Part shown: piece after piece, positions 11,827-22,811 of the stretch
Layout: each line of letters begins with the position of its first letter
How positions within the stretch are numbered: position 1 is the stretch's first letter
Assembly: GCA_031472005.1 (NCBI GenBank)
Contig: PZJY01000013.1
Span: 496,001 to 560,000, forward strand
Direction: 5' to 3'
Origin: Tetracladium setigerum
Lineage: Eukaryota > Ascomycota > Leotiomycetes > Helotiales
Length of the DNA stretch: 64,000 bases
Notes under the pieces: model-generated
Told to the model about the DNA's origin: nothing
Database searches by the model: none
The model's input: the letters and a program-made list of their open reading frames with translations, nothing else
Position numbers and translations under genes: made by a program

Positions 11827-13125
11827 TTACTGAATGTTACTCGAAGGCTTCGTAACAGGATCAGGTTGCACATGAGGCAAGGTCTCCTTCCTCCCATTCC
11901 GCGTTGGATTTCCTCCATATTCGACCCTGGAAAGCAATTCGATCGCGGCTCTCAATTCGACCTCCTCCTTAGGATTAATTTTATCTGGGATCGCCTCTCG
12001 CTCTTTGACCACTGGTTTGTATGGTTCATACGGAGTAGGGGGCTGCGGATATGGCTTCTTGATTGGAAATGGCAAAGGCAAGGGCTTAACCGGACCTGGT
12101 TGATATTCGTACTTGGTGAGCAGTTCGATTGCGGCACGGAGCGCGTCTTCTTTGCCAATATCGTTTGAATCGCTTTTACCAATATCGTTGTAGTTGTCGG
12201 CGCGCTTGACGTAATGAGGTCCGGGTTGCGGCTGGTTGATTGGTGGTGGTTGGTATGGTCCTCCTGGAGCTGGCTTGTACGTTGGCACTGGCTCAGACTT
12301 ATATGTTGGAATTGGAAGAGGCTTGTAAGGTGGTAGTGGTACAGGCTTGATTGGAACATATGGTGGGGAACTTCCATATTCATATTTGGTCAACAGCTCG
12401 ATTGCAGCACGAATGGATCCTTCGCTCTCCACTGGCAATGATCGAGGAATGTTGTAGTACGGTTTCGTCGGTTTATGAGGTGGCAGTTTGGGAGGATTGC
12501 CATTGTACTCATACAACGACAAAACTTCGATTGCTTGTCGAATTTCATCTTCATCTTCCTTCTTGAGCGTAGAACGAGGGATGTTGTATCTTCCACCTCC
12601 GTTTGGCAGTGGCAGATAAGGACGTGGATGTCCGGGCTTGGTTCCGTATTCGTACGAAGAGAGAGCCTCAATGGCTTGTCGGAGTTCATATTCTTCCTCC
12701 ACCTTTAAGGGAGAACGCTTGATGGTTTTGTAATTTTGAAGTTGCTCAGGAATGAATGGACCCGGGTGGTATGGAAGCGTGCCAGTACCGTATTCATATC
12801 TGTTAAGCAATTCAATTGCAGCACGAAGCGATTGTTCTTCGTCCACGATGCGTTTGTCTTTTGGCTGCAACACTGGGTATGGCTTCACCCCCTTTGGTGG
12901 TTTGACTGGTGGGTAGGTAGGGGGCTGGTTGCCGTACTCATAGGTGGTGAGCAGTTCAATTGCTTGTCGGAGCGATTGAGTTTGTGCATCATCAGGGATT
13001 GCTCGTTTGTCTAAATGTCTCAGTATATGATGGGAATAGGGGAGTCGTCGAATCCTACCTCCATGAGGAAGAGCGATGACGATGCTACCTGCTGTCAAGA
13101 AGGCGAAAATGGAGAAAGTCTTCAT
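11827..13125 (-). CDS. Secreted Kex2-type repeat precursor, candidate RiPP (dikaritin-like) precursor peptide
   Basis: The start is set at MKTFSIFAFL (13125), because the upstream in-frame extension is not a signal peptide. It encodes 432 residues. Residues 1-19 form a signal peptide ending near ALPHG. Seven repeats follow, each with the core (L/I)RxAIExLxxYEYG: four YEYG, one YEYN, one YEYQ and one VEYG. A Pro/Tyr/Lys-rich spacer follows each. Ahead of each repeat is a basic cleavage-type site: DKR, DKR, IKR, IPR, IPR, VKR and KER, so sites and repeats match one to one. A 48-nt in-frame segment (13058-13011) has intron-like ends. The divergent neighbour is a UstYa-family gene. In ustiloxin, phomopsin and asperipin loci such precursors are cut by Kex2 and cyclised at Tyr residues by UstYa proteins; that role here is inference. 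Alternatively it is a structural Kex2-processed cell-wall or signalling protein. Confidence 0.7.
   Translation of the reverse strand: MKTFSIFAFLTAGSIVIALPHGGRIRRLPYSHHILRHLDKRAIPDDAQTQSLRQAIELLTTYEYGNQPPTYPPVKPPKGVKPYPVLQPKDKRIVDEEQSLRAAIELLNRYEYGTGTLPYHPGPFIPEQLQNYKTIKRSPLKVEEEYELRQAIEALSSYEYGTKPGHPRPYLPLPNGGGRYNIPRSTLKKEDEDEIRQAIEVLSLYEYNGNPPKLPPHKPTKPYYNIPRSLPVESEGSIRAAIELLTKYEYGSSPPYVPIKPVPLPPYKPLPIPTYKSEPVPTYKPAPGGPYQPPPINQPQPGPHYVKRADNYNDIGKSDSNDIGKEDALRAAIELLTKYEYQPGPVKPLPLPFPIKKPYPQPPTPYEPYKPVVKEREAIPDKINPKEEVELRAAIELLSRVEYGGNPTRNGRKETLPHVQPDPVTKPSSNIQ
11860..13000 (-). repeat. Seven-fold coding repeat in the precursor gene
   Basis: Seven units of roughly 50-85 codons each contain the R-x-AIE-x-L-x-x-(Y/V)EY motif. 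Spacers differ in length, with the longest Pro-rich spacer between units five and six. The helix-like core is conserved while the spacers vary. Confidence 0.75.
13011..13058 (-). other. Possible optional 48-nt in-frame intron
   Basis: On the minus strand the segment starts GTAGGATTC, contains ATACTGAGAC and ends TTTAG. It is 48 nt and has no stop in frame, so the protein is open with or without it. Removing it places the first DKR site directly after the signal peptide. Confidence 0.4.
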
Positions 13126-14323
13126 CTTGACCGTTTTTGGAGTGAGCTTCGATTGATGTAATTCAATTATGGCCAAGTATGCCGTTTGAAGTGAGGGAAA
13201 GTCGCTCTCTTTATACACATCAGCAACTTCTACCCGTCACTTGAGTTCGAGTTCCAAATGGATGGACTTCAATTCCTGCTCGTCCCTTGTTACCCAGCTT
13301 CAACTAGGTCGAGCATTGAGCCATTACTTTCAAACTTCGATTCCATCACGTAATTCTGTTACTACAATAAGCAATCTTTACTTTGGGAAAAAAGAAGCGA
13401 TTGTGTCCCTTCACAGGTCCTTTTTGATGCTATTTTGAGGATTTTCCCACTTCACCTTATCTAGAGTCAAGTCTTGTACGTCTCTGCTAGGAAGGCAATC
13501 CCTCATTGAACCCAGCTCTTATATCTGTCTTACAAGATTCCATCGAGAAATACGGAGCTGGCGATGCCGGATGTTAGTTTGCTCCGTGATGTTGGTACTC
13601 CCCTCAAATTTGCTCTTGGATATATTGGGACAATTGCATATGAGGAGCGTTACTCAACAGAACGAAAGTTATTCCAAGAAACTGGAGGATCGGTTTTAGG
13701 ATTCAAAGAATACCCCCAATGAGTTGTCTCGCTAGATCTGCATTTTGTTTTCGGACTCGTAGTTCCATATTATCATGTGCATATATTTGAGACACATCAT
13801 ACACTTTCGACTTTAGATCATCGCAAATTCCTTAACCTTTCTACCTCTTACTCTCGTTTTCTTATTTCTGTGGCGAAAATCGATTGTCGAGCCTTCATCT
13901 GATTTCAATGCCAAGAACGCCAGCTTAGCCCAAGGAGCCGTGTAACTTATCCTGCACCTGCGAACGCCTCCATTTCACAAAAAGTCTATTTGAAGTACTT
14001 GGAGAACGTTGTGGTACATTCGTGTTCAGCTGAGCGTTGAGAGATCCAGCTGTCCAATTACCGTTGGTAAAGATGATGTATTCTGCCATGTTCACCTGGA
14101 CTTTCCACCCTTGTGGTGGTACCTGCATTCATTCAGCCATTTTCATGTCGCTAAAAACCATCCCTTTAAACCTTGATTGTGTTACGCGTAAGTAGCTGGT
14201 ACGAAAAGGTGGAAATTTTTTCTGTCGGTGATATGCTCGCTGTGGGATTTTCATCAACCTCGTCGCCCACTTCAATTGTTCTCAATCTTTCTTCTGCAGT
14301 CAAGAATCAAATATTCTTTCACG
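13126..14323. promoter_or_regulatory. Shared divergent promoter region
   Basis: The 1.2 kb separates the precursor gene (minus) and the UstYa-like gene (plus), which point away from each other. A TATAAA on the minus strand (plus positions 13210-13215) lies about 85 nt before the precursor ATG. There is no convincing gene inside. Co-regulation is inferred from the arrangement. Confidence 0.45.
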
Positions 14324-15370
14324 ATGTCTACATTCAACAACGACAAGTTGGGTTACAGTCCCGTCTCATCCTCAGATGAGGACCATACATTAATTTCTGA
14401 CAACGATCGCTTCAAATCTCACATTTCTTCACAAAGTCGAGACGCACACATAAGAATACTCTACTCGGTCATCGGGATTCTTCTTTTTTATATCGCATCT
14501 TCGACCGCATTATTTACTATAAATGTCCCAAAGGATCCATCTCTGAAGCTATGGTGTAAAAATACCCGCCCTGAATGTTCAGAACAAATCAATTGACAAG
14601 TCCAACAGCACCGGCAAACGATGTGGTCAATTATAAAACAGTAACATTCGACTCCTACTTCTTCAATCGCAGTCCCTATCTCGGCACCCCCGCAGCCGAA
14701 AAAGATGCACTATGGGAGGATCTTTACGATTGTCTGTCCTCGTCTCATCTTCTTCTTTTGTTCTTCCCCCTTTTATTCTACACCAGGGTGCTAACACACA
14801 AAAAGTCGGAATTACTGGCCTTAATCAAGCTGAATCCATTCATCTCGTGAATGCAACTCTTCCAGCACCAAACGACCAAACAAAGTTCATCGTTCAACTC
14901 AACGTCTTCCACCAGCTTCACTGTGTCAACTTACTAAGAAAGGCAATTTACAAGGATGAATATCCTGGATGGGAGTTCCATGAAGACGGAAGAGTTAATC
15001 ATGATACCGTGCTAGGGTTGCACTGGGGTACGTATTTTGTCCTGGTCACTCCTCGCCTCTTGACAACCTACTTCCCTCCCCATAATGCTCGAATTTGTTT
15101 GATCATTTCATATCTTTGTCTAAGTTGGTATCAAAAAATTCCTGACAAGCTTTGAAAATAGATCATTGCTTAGACAACCTTCGCCAATCAATCATGTGCG
15201 ATTCGGATGTCACGCCTCTGTCATTCACACATGAACACGAAGGAGATTACAATATATTTCCAAAATTGACGTCCACACATACTTGTAGAAATTTTGATGC
15301 TGTGAGAGATTGGGCAAAGAAGAAGCAGGTTGCGAGTTGGGTTGGACAAGGCAAACATATGCTTAAGTGA
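14324..15370 (+). CDS. DUF3328 / UstYa-family protein (frame problems in exon 1)
   Basis: The start is MSTFNNDKLGYSPV (14324). It is a type II membrane protein with one helix near residues 45-65 (LYSVIGILLFYIASSTALF). The family signature is complete: SPYLGTPAAEKDALWEDLY, then HQLHCVNLLRKAI in exon 2 (14787-15027), then DHCLDNLRQSIMC in exon 3 (15162-15370). The two HxxHC/HC motifs are the presumed catalytic residues of UstYa oxidases, which cyclise or oxidise RiPP precursors. Two problems are seen. The frame shifts by one at about 14586 (AAA run), although a 50-nt intron ending TTGACAAG is an alternative. The exon 1/2 donor is GTCTGT and also leaves the frame off by one. The neighbour is the repeat precursor. 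Confidence 0.75.
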
Positions 15371-16333
15371 AATGTATGTTGTTGAGGTTGGTGCTTTGAA
15401 AGAAATTGATCCACAATGAGGCTGTAGTTTTGTTGACAGAATATACCAATTAAATCAAATTCCAATCATGTAAGAAGAGGTTCATGAAGTTAAATGAGTA
15501 GCAACAGCTTCTATGATTCGAGGTGATGAAGTGAAGCCGTTTCGTCGCGAAGCATCCAATAATTTCTTTACATCAAGAATCATTTTATCACCACACCTCC
15601 AATAAAATCTCAGAACCTCACCCCTCTGTTCTCCATAATGAACGATAATTCTCTTACTTTGCCAAGCTAGCCTACGGAAAAGGGCTTCCAACTCTTTATA
15701 AATATTACTATCTTCGTCTCCGCTCAATTATGCTGTTAATGCTGTGCAACACCCTGCTTTCATGCAATATGCAACAAAACCTAATCACGTCCATTTTGGA
15801 CCTAACTTGTAAGTGACGCTAGCAAATATGCCAAACAATAAGCGCCTATATTTTACTTTGCAAATTGCAACAAAAGCTGTGAGGATACCGATAGTTATGC
15901 GCCCCGCCCCGCCCGACTGTTGCGCGATAAGCGATTAGAGACTTCAATATTCATCTAAGGTACTTGACAATCAATACCTAGGTAGGTACATTATATAAAA
16001 AGAGATAGAAATCAGAGATAGTGAATCAACTTGACTAGGACAGGGATAATTGAATTTCCAATTTAACTTCTCGCGTGGTTTTCCTCCGCTACGTACTCGA
16101 AAGTCTCGCTTCACTTCAAGTTCACTTCAGCTTCACTTTGCAATTTTGATGACCTCGCTTTTCCAAGACGCGTTAATTTTTTATTTAAGCAATCAACTCG
16201 CGTTGATCAAGCCGTCAAGTTATTCACTCTCCCACTGGAGTTACCACAACCGATCATGGCCACTCGACACTCTCTTCTCCAATAACTTTCTGCCGTCATC
16301 CGCTTCCTACTTCTCCTCGACCCATCTCGCAAT
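15371..16333. other. Intergenic
   Basis: No supported gene. A minus-strand frame at 15482-15727 has no ATG and no motif. A poly-pyrimidine leader precedes the MYND gene. Confidence 0.45.
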
Positions 16334-18173
16334 ATGTCAGAACCAGCTAAAAACCATAAACCGCTTCATCAGTCAGAAGATATGGCATCCACCCCTCCAG
16401 CCACAATGGATCCCCTCTCGATCATCACCGCTGCTATGGAGGTTTGCACAATGGAACCAAGTAATTCCTCTACCGTGGGTATCCTCGACGTCTCCAATCC
16501 CTCTGTTTCCTCTATGCCCTCTTTCCCTCCAACAACTCACATGGATCAAACCACCAATTCCTCAACACCTTTCATTACATCATACTCGCTGCCTTCCTCC
16601 CCATCCCCTTCTCCCATGGATCTTGATGTTGATGTTGACCTCGCCTCCCTTCTACCCAACAACCCAGACAAATGCCACAACCCACCCTGCTCAAATAACG
16701 CCTCCATCATCTGCGCAACATGCAACGAAGCACCCTCCCTCTCCACCGACCCCGTCTTAGCACAATACTGCAGTTCACACTGCCAAAAGCTATGTGCAGC
16801 TTCACACAAACCCATCTGCACGAAGATGCAAGATCGGCTTCTGTTGTTCCGGGTGATGAAGTTTGCGCAGCGGATGTTTTATGTTTATCGAGAGATGACT
16901 TGGCATGGGGTTGAGATTGAGGGGGCGGAGAAGATGACGGAAGATGGAATAGACGGGTTGGTAATGAAGGGAGTTGTAAGTTTTTTTTCATTTGTTTTCT
17001 ATTTTTCTCTTTTTGCTAGGCGAGGGTTTTGGTAATGTGAGGCTTGTGTGAATTGAGACGTAAAGAATCATGTTTGCTAACTGATTTTGGGACTGGCAGC
17101 TAATAGGAGGTGATTACGAATGGCCAGATTGCTATCGAGTATTCCCTCATGATCTTCTACCCGATATCAATGACAAGGAATCACTACTTTCGTTCTATGC
17201 TTCCGAAGAAGCTATGGTCTGGGCAAATGAATGGATTCATGGGCTTCTTTCAGGTACCTTACATCTCTTCCTTCCCATTCCCCAAGACCAAATCTCTCAT
17301 AGTAAATAAACACCATATATGTACTATGCTGATCCAGCAAAAACTCCCAGAAATCGTCGTAGACTCGGTCCGAGTAATCCACGACGTCGCTTCCGTAAAA
17401 CGACTGCTAGTTCTCGACCAAAACGACTATGAACTCGCCGCAATGCTCAGAAAAATTGAAATTGCTGACCGTCCAGCCCAACCTACCCAAACCACTCAAG
17501 ACGTCAAAAAGGAAATCGAAAAGGGTGGCGATGATTCCGACGACGACTCAATTCTTTCTCGATTCGAGAAGAATGTTATCTGGCAGGATAAAGACTGCAT
17601 TGTTTTGAAAGTCACGCTTCGAAGTGGTGAGGAGTATGTGGTTGATCTTGCGGGTGCGCAGTATGGATATTTTAGGGAGCCGGTTGTTGATTGGGAAGAG
17701 TAAGTAGCTTACCTATCTTACCTCCCTGTTGACTCCTCCTATTATTTGTTTCATCCATGTTGATAACACTCAAACAGATATCAAAAAAACACCACCACCT
17801 CCCCCGACACAACCCTCACCCTTCCCTCCCCACCCACCCTCTCAACCGTTACCCCAACCGACTACCGCGTCTCACGTCGCGTAGCCCTGTACCACCAAAT
17901 CCTGCACTCATCCGCCGAAATCTCCAAAGACCTGCTCACGCGCCATCTCGAATCATGTAATCTGTATCTCATGGAGTGGCAGTTCGATGGACAGTATGCG
18001 CTTGAGAGGTTGTGGAAGGAACCCGAGAGTGTGTTTGAGGGAAGGTGGATAACTTGGCGGCGTTTGTTGAATGGAGGTTTTGTAGGTTTGCGAAGATGAA
18101 TTTGACGGCGAGGGGGAGGTTGTTGGCGAGGAAGATGAGGTTGACGGTTGGGAATAGGTGGGACTATGTTTGA
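16334..18173 (+). CDS. MYND-type zinc-finger protein (one-base frame break near C-terminus)
   Basis: Exons: 16334-16975, 17100-17253, about 17303-17699 and 17778-18173. At residues 116-160 there is a MYND finger with the pattern CHNPPCSNN...CATC...YCSSHCQKLCAASHKPIC, which holds the Cys/His ligands for two zincs. MYND fingers bind proline-rich peptides. The middle has LIGGDYEWPDCYRVFP and a conserved EYVVDLAGAQYGYFREPVVDW segment found in fungal MYND proteins of unknown role. The start of exon 3 is uncertain because the ATAG at 17302 fits the phase but lacks a clear branch site. Near 18039-18047 the frame must gain one base to read NLAAFVEWRFCRFAKMNL and end at 18173; as read it stops at 18099. 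Confidence 0.65.
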
Positions 18174-18774
18174 GAGAGAGAGTGGGGATGGTGGGGATTG
18201 GTAGGGAATTCGTAGGTGATGTGAAGAGGTTTGTGGGTGGGTTGATCGTGGGGTCGTGGAATTCAAAAGTCCAAGGTTGTTGATGGATTGGAACTATTTG
18301 TGGTGTTACTTTCGGCTTTTATTTGAGACTTGAGATGGGTATGTGATGTTGAGTTACATAGTGTATCATTGCACAAGCGACTTGGTGTGGAAAATGTGGG
18401 GAGATCGCACTTCGATTTAGCGTTTACAGATAAAGATTCGGTTCTGGAAGTCGCCCAGGGATCATGATGAGACAAACTGATAATGATATAATATTCCATT
18501 AATGACTAGCTTAATGTCGTGTGCTAGTGTTTAGCTGTATATTCTTTTGTCTCTAGAAAATCCTATTGTCGACATTTCTGATATGTTTTTATCTTGAGCA
18601 TCCAAAGCAGGTCTCTTCACATAGAGATAGGCTGTCGAGATATCCCAAGCAGCCCATAACCCCCCCATCTTCGCAACTTCTATTTTCCATCATTTTTACC
18701 GCCTTAAGTTCTCGTGTTAGTTTTTGTAGTGTATGTATACCTTTCCGTCTTTTCTTCCTCATCTCAAGCACAGT
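18174..18774. other. Convergent intergenic
   Basis: Lies between the 3' ends of the MYND and MFS genes. It includes a purine-rich start and a CCCCCC run at about 18660. No gene seen. Confidence 0.5.
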
Positions 18775-20984
18775 CTAGGTCTGACCATTCCCATTGACAC
18801 CGTTTCCATTGCCCTTTCCAGATCCGCTTCTAATCCCATTTTCGATCTCGTTTGCGACCCCGTTTACAGTTCCATCGCCATTTGTCGTTTCATTGCTGAA
18901 GTGTTCAACAATGACATCAGATTTACTTCCTTCGCCTTCGATATCTTCGATGCCAAACTTCACAAGCACATACCCCGCCACAGCCAAGATTATCAAGATA
19001 AGCCAGACGAGATGACCCTGTAGCCATTGGGAGTGGACGCCAGTTGCAAAAATTGATGTGAAGAGGCCGGGTGTTATCGTGCGGACTGTTTTTGATATGT
19101 TAGAATAGGAGAGAGGGAAAGAATGGCAGAGTGAGCATGAAAAACAAATATGGAGGTAGGGAAATGGAAGAAGAGAGGTGATAACATACTGCCACAAACA
19201 AGAGTGAGCGCGATCGCGTTAAGAGTACCGAGGTTGGCGGTGGAAGGTTTCGATCCTGAAGATTCGCCTGGTGGAGATGGAGTGGCAGAGTTGAGGAGGA
19301 GTTGAACGCATGCTATGGCCATTTATTAGTCTTGATTTGGGAAGGGAAGAGTCTCCCTTCAAAGATGGAAATAGAAGTAAATGCAAAGGAAATCGCTTAC
19401 TAAACGCCATTGCAACACCACATCCTCCTATTTGAGTTATTGGTGAGATTATCCACTTGCCCAACATGTTAGCGCCAGGCTCCGATCTTCTATTTCCATG
19501 TAGGAAAACTCACAAAAGCGGTGGTATGTCCGTTTCGCAACAGAATATTACAAATCGGTCCAAATACAAAAAGCACAGGCCAGACTGTCAAACAACCTCT
19601 CAATACACTAACGGTACCATATCGTGCCTGAAGCGGTGGAAAGAAGACGAGAAGCCATATTGATTGGGAGATTCCAACAGCAGCCATGAACAGGGAGATT
19701 TGAGGTGTAGTGAAACCGAAGCCGCCTTTTCGAACGGGAGTAAAGAAAAATACTGGGTTGACTGCGATGGCAGAATGTTAGTTTATGGTTGGAATGGGAA
19801 TGAAGTAGATTTAAAAAGACGGATAGTGCAACTTACCAGCTGTGTAAGCCAGACCGAGCAGCATGACGTGACCATATATGAAGAGCACAATCGGCACTCC
19901 AGGAGCTTTCATAACCTCCCAAGTACTCATGACAGCGGGGCCAGATGACCCTTTCGCCCTCTTTTTCAGAGTCTTTTATTGGGGTCGAGTTAGCTTTCCT
20001 GGACAACCACTTGTTATGAAAATATCGTACCTCTTTGATGAAAAGAAAACTGCAAACGGTAGCAACTCCTCCAAGTGTACCAGTCACGAAAGTTGGAAGT
20101 GCGTACGGGAAATCTTTGAAGAATTTGACGCCTCCAAATATCTTATTGAAAGGGAATTGCGTGGTTGGATTTGACATCGAGCCACCTTGAGACTGGTCAG
20201 TTCTAAATTCAAATACTCTCAATGGGATACCATACCAATCAGAGGTCCAAGAAATATCCCGACATTTCCACTGAAGGCGAACAAGCTGAATGCTCTAGCT
20301 TGGGTCTTGTGCGTGCTGATTTCTGAAATCATCGTTCGGATTGTTCTTCAAACTCATCAGCACGAATTTTGCAGAGCACAGGAAGAATAACCAACACAAT
20401 GCTACCAGCAAAGACACCAGCGCAGCATCTAAACAGAATCATTTGCCAAACACTTCTGCTGAGACCGAAAAAAGCGGTAGCAATCGACACGCCAGCCAGT
20501 GAGAAGACGAGAACAGGTTTTCGACCAATTCTATCAGCAGCTCTGCCCCAGAGAATCATGAGAGACATCTGAGTGAGGGAAAACAGTGATTCCTGGAATT
20601 CTTTGTCAGCAACGCATCTTCAGATATATTTTGGCTTCTGTTTGGAGGATTGCGGGGTTTTAGAAGGCGAAAAACTTACAATCAACCCACTATAAAATCC
20701 CACATCTTCTACATCCATCCCACCTAACTTAAAAATCATTTCGTTGACATACGGAAAGATCCCGAAATATGCCAAGGGCTCTACAACTCTTGCTAGACAC
20801 AGGAAGAAGAGCTGGGCTTTCGGGAGCGGAGCTTCCGGGTCATCGCCATCTTCGACAGATGAGAGGTTTGCGGTTGACAGAATGGAGTCATCAACATAAG
20901 GCTCAGCGATGGGTGATATGGTTCGGAGGAGGGGAGTGGTTTCTGAGATGTCTTCGTATGGGGAGGAGGTCTGGAGGATGACAT
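18775..20984 (-). CDS. MFS transporter, yeast YCR023C / ZIFL-like type
   Basis: Nine exons join in phase: 20984-20680, 20592-20396, 20345-20236, 20185-20031, 19972-19837, 19761-19514, 19455-19401, 19312-19190 and 19085-18775. Transmembrane segments of a 12-helix major facilitator are spread along them. Family marks include the loop 2-3 motif LWGRAADRIGRKPVLVFSL, then MISEISTHKTQARAFS and FSGNVGIFLGPLIGG. The N-terminus (YEDISETTPLL) and a Gly/Asn-rich C-terminus are cytoplasmic. The ATG at 20984 is one frame away from the body of exon 1, and exon 1 length (305) is one short, so a missing base near 20965-20975 is likely; an unseen upstream exon is the alternative. The substrate is unknown; relatives move drugs or metal-linked solutes. 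Confidence 0.75.
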
Positions 20985-21807
20985 CGTGAATTTATTGGCT
21001 CTTGGAGTGGTGATGCCAAGAAGGTAGGACCTGGGCTGCTTCGAACTTCGTCGACTATGTGTCCACGGAGTGTCTAGATGATTTTGGATGTAATTGACTA
21101 ACGGCAAGCCATGCTGTATGTTGTTTGATGAAGATGGAGGATAGCAATGTTGTTCGCAATATTGTAAATTGAAGATGTGCTGTTAGCAAAGGGCGTGTTT
21201 CTATCACATGGTGTGCACTAAATATCACATGACCCCGCACTAATTTTTGCCAAGAGGTTAAACCCACGACGGATGTCAGATTAGTGTACCTACCCCTTGC
21301 AATTTCCAGCCCCATTCTGTTATAAGCTCTCGTTCCCTAATGCTTACCTCATTCTGATTTCACAGGATTCCATTCCAATTTGTTCCTGAAGATGAATCCT
21401 CTCTCCAACTATAGAAAATTACGATTCTTTTGGTGCCAAACGGTTGGCTGAGTTTTGACTCTCATCAGTGCAAGAATACCAAATGAGCGTTCTCAATCGC
21501 ACACAAGTTTCCAGGCAGCGATCCTTCTTTCTGAGATCAACCATCTAGACCTCAAGTTCCTATCTCCTGAAGAAGTCTTGATACAAGGGTTGCTGGTTCT
21601 TACTTCTTGCATTCCAACCCACTGTTATTTCATCTTCGCGTGGAGACTTCATGGACAGAAAGGAGGTTTGGGAATTTGGTTTTCCCTAAGCACGCGCCGA
21701 AGCAAGGAACTCAAGTGTGTTATTCTAAATTTTTATTTGAAAGTTATCAACTTTTATTTGGCGACTGAGTCACGCGAAAGGTCGATGTCGAAACATTCCT
21801 TGAATAA
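20985..21807. other. Intergenic
   Basis: 5' flank of the MFS gene and 3' flank of the membrane-protein gene. No coding signal. Confidence 0.5.
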
Positions 21808-22811
21808 TTACAGCCATTCCATCCTATGCGCTTCTTGGGGGGCGGAAAATGGTTCATATCTTTTCCCAGGGCTATAAGCACTCTCCATCTGAACATTCTG
21901 CGTATACCCCGTCTCGATAAACTGACTCTCTCTGAAAGTCTTCACCCTCTTCTTTCCCCTTTCTCTTCTATACACCAGTATAAGTGTCACGGCCGTCAAC
22001 AAATGCAAAGTCGCTTGGATAATGGTAGTAAACCAAGTTCCATTCTGTCGCAATGTTAGCTTCCAAGATTCACCATATCAGCAGCGCAGCAGAGTCAAGG
22101 TAAATTCACCTGCGTTGTACACAAGGTTCCAAAATCCACAAAACTCTGCGCCTTCTTCAACAACTCCTTATCAGCCTTCTTTCCACAACTATACCCCCAC
22201 AAATCCTTTCCTGTATCCGTCGCCTTATACAATCCCGAACTGACAGCCCAAACCACGAATTCAACGCCCAACATGAAGTACCCAACATAGATGGTGAAAT
22301 CGCCTGTTTTGTTGGCGGCGCCGATACTACGCATGTAGGCGATTAGAGTGGCGGCGTTGAGAATAAATGTGAGGGCGGAGATGGAGAGGATGAGGTAGGT
22401 TGGCCAGAGGAGTTTGTCTTCTCCCCAGATGCGTGTGATGTCGATGGTGTGGTGGCGGGTGGTGAAGTAGCTGATGAGTGTGTATACGAGTGTGCCGATC
22501 ATGAAGCCGCTTAAGATGAGCGATATGGTGCGAGTCACGAACCGCAGGATTCGAATGCGGCGTTTGAATTTCTGGTTTTGGTTCCAGTCAATTTGATCAT
22601 GGTTTTGATGGGTTGGAGGAGAGCCTGGAGAGGGGTGGGGTTTGAAGCAAGGTGGAGAACTTACAACATCTTTCTTCTCATCTTGAGCTAGATTTAGGGA
22701 CGAGTAACCTGAGTTTCGAGGTTTTGAGAAATAAGGGCTTGCGGGAGAGTAGGGGGAGTATTCTGTTGTTGTGGAGGTGACCTTGCTTTTCTTGCTCTTG
22801 AGAAATCCCAT
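21808..22811 (-). CDS. Four-helix MARVEL-like membrane protein
   Basis: Exon 1 is 22811-22110 and exon 2 is 22044-21808, with a 65-nt intron GTGAAT...GACAG (312 residues). The N-terminal 85 residues are polar with many Ser and Pro. Four hydrophobic helices follow: around ISLILSGFMIGTLVYTL, LILSISALTFILNAATLI, YVGYFMLGVEFVVWAV and TIIQATLHLLTAVTLILVY. The loop before helix 4 has paired Cys (YSCGKKADKE and GTLCTTQ), as in many fungal MARVEL-domain proteins. The tail is cytoplasmic and basic then acidic. A plasma-membrane or endosomal role is assumed from the fold; no specific function is recognised. Confidence 0.65.

Noticed and set aside
15482..15727. 81-codon minus-strand frame after the UstYa gene
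   Set aside because: Begins at TTG with a stop just upstream and has no motif.
18775..20984. MFS transporter as the export pump of the RiPP-like locus
   Set aside because: It belongs to a widespread YCR023C/ZIFL-like type, is separated from the locus by a MYND gene, and nothing in the sequence links them.
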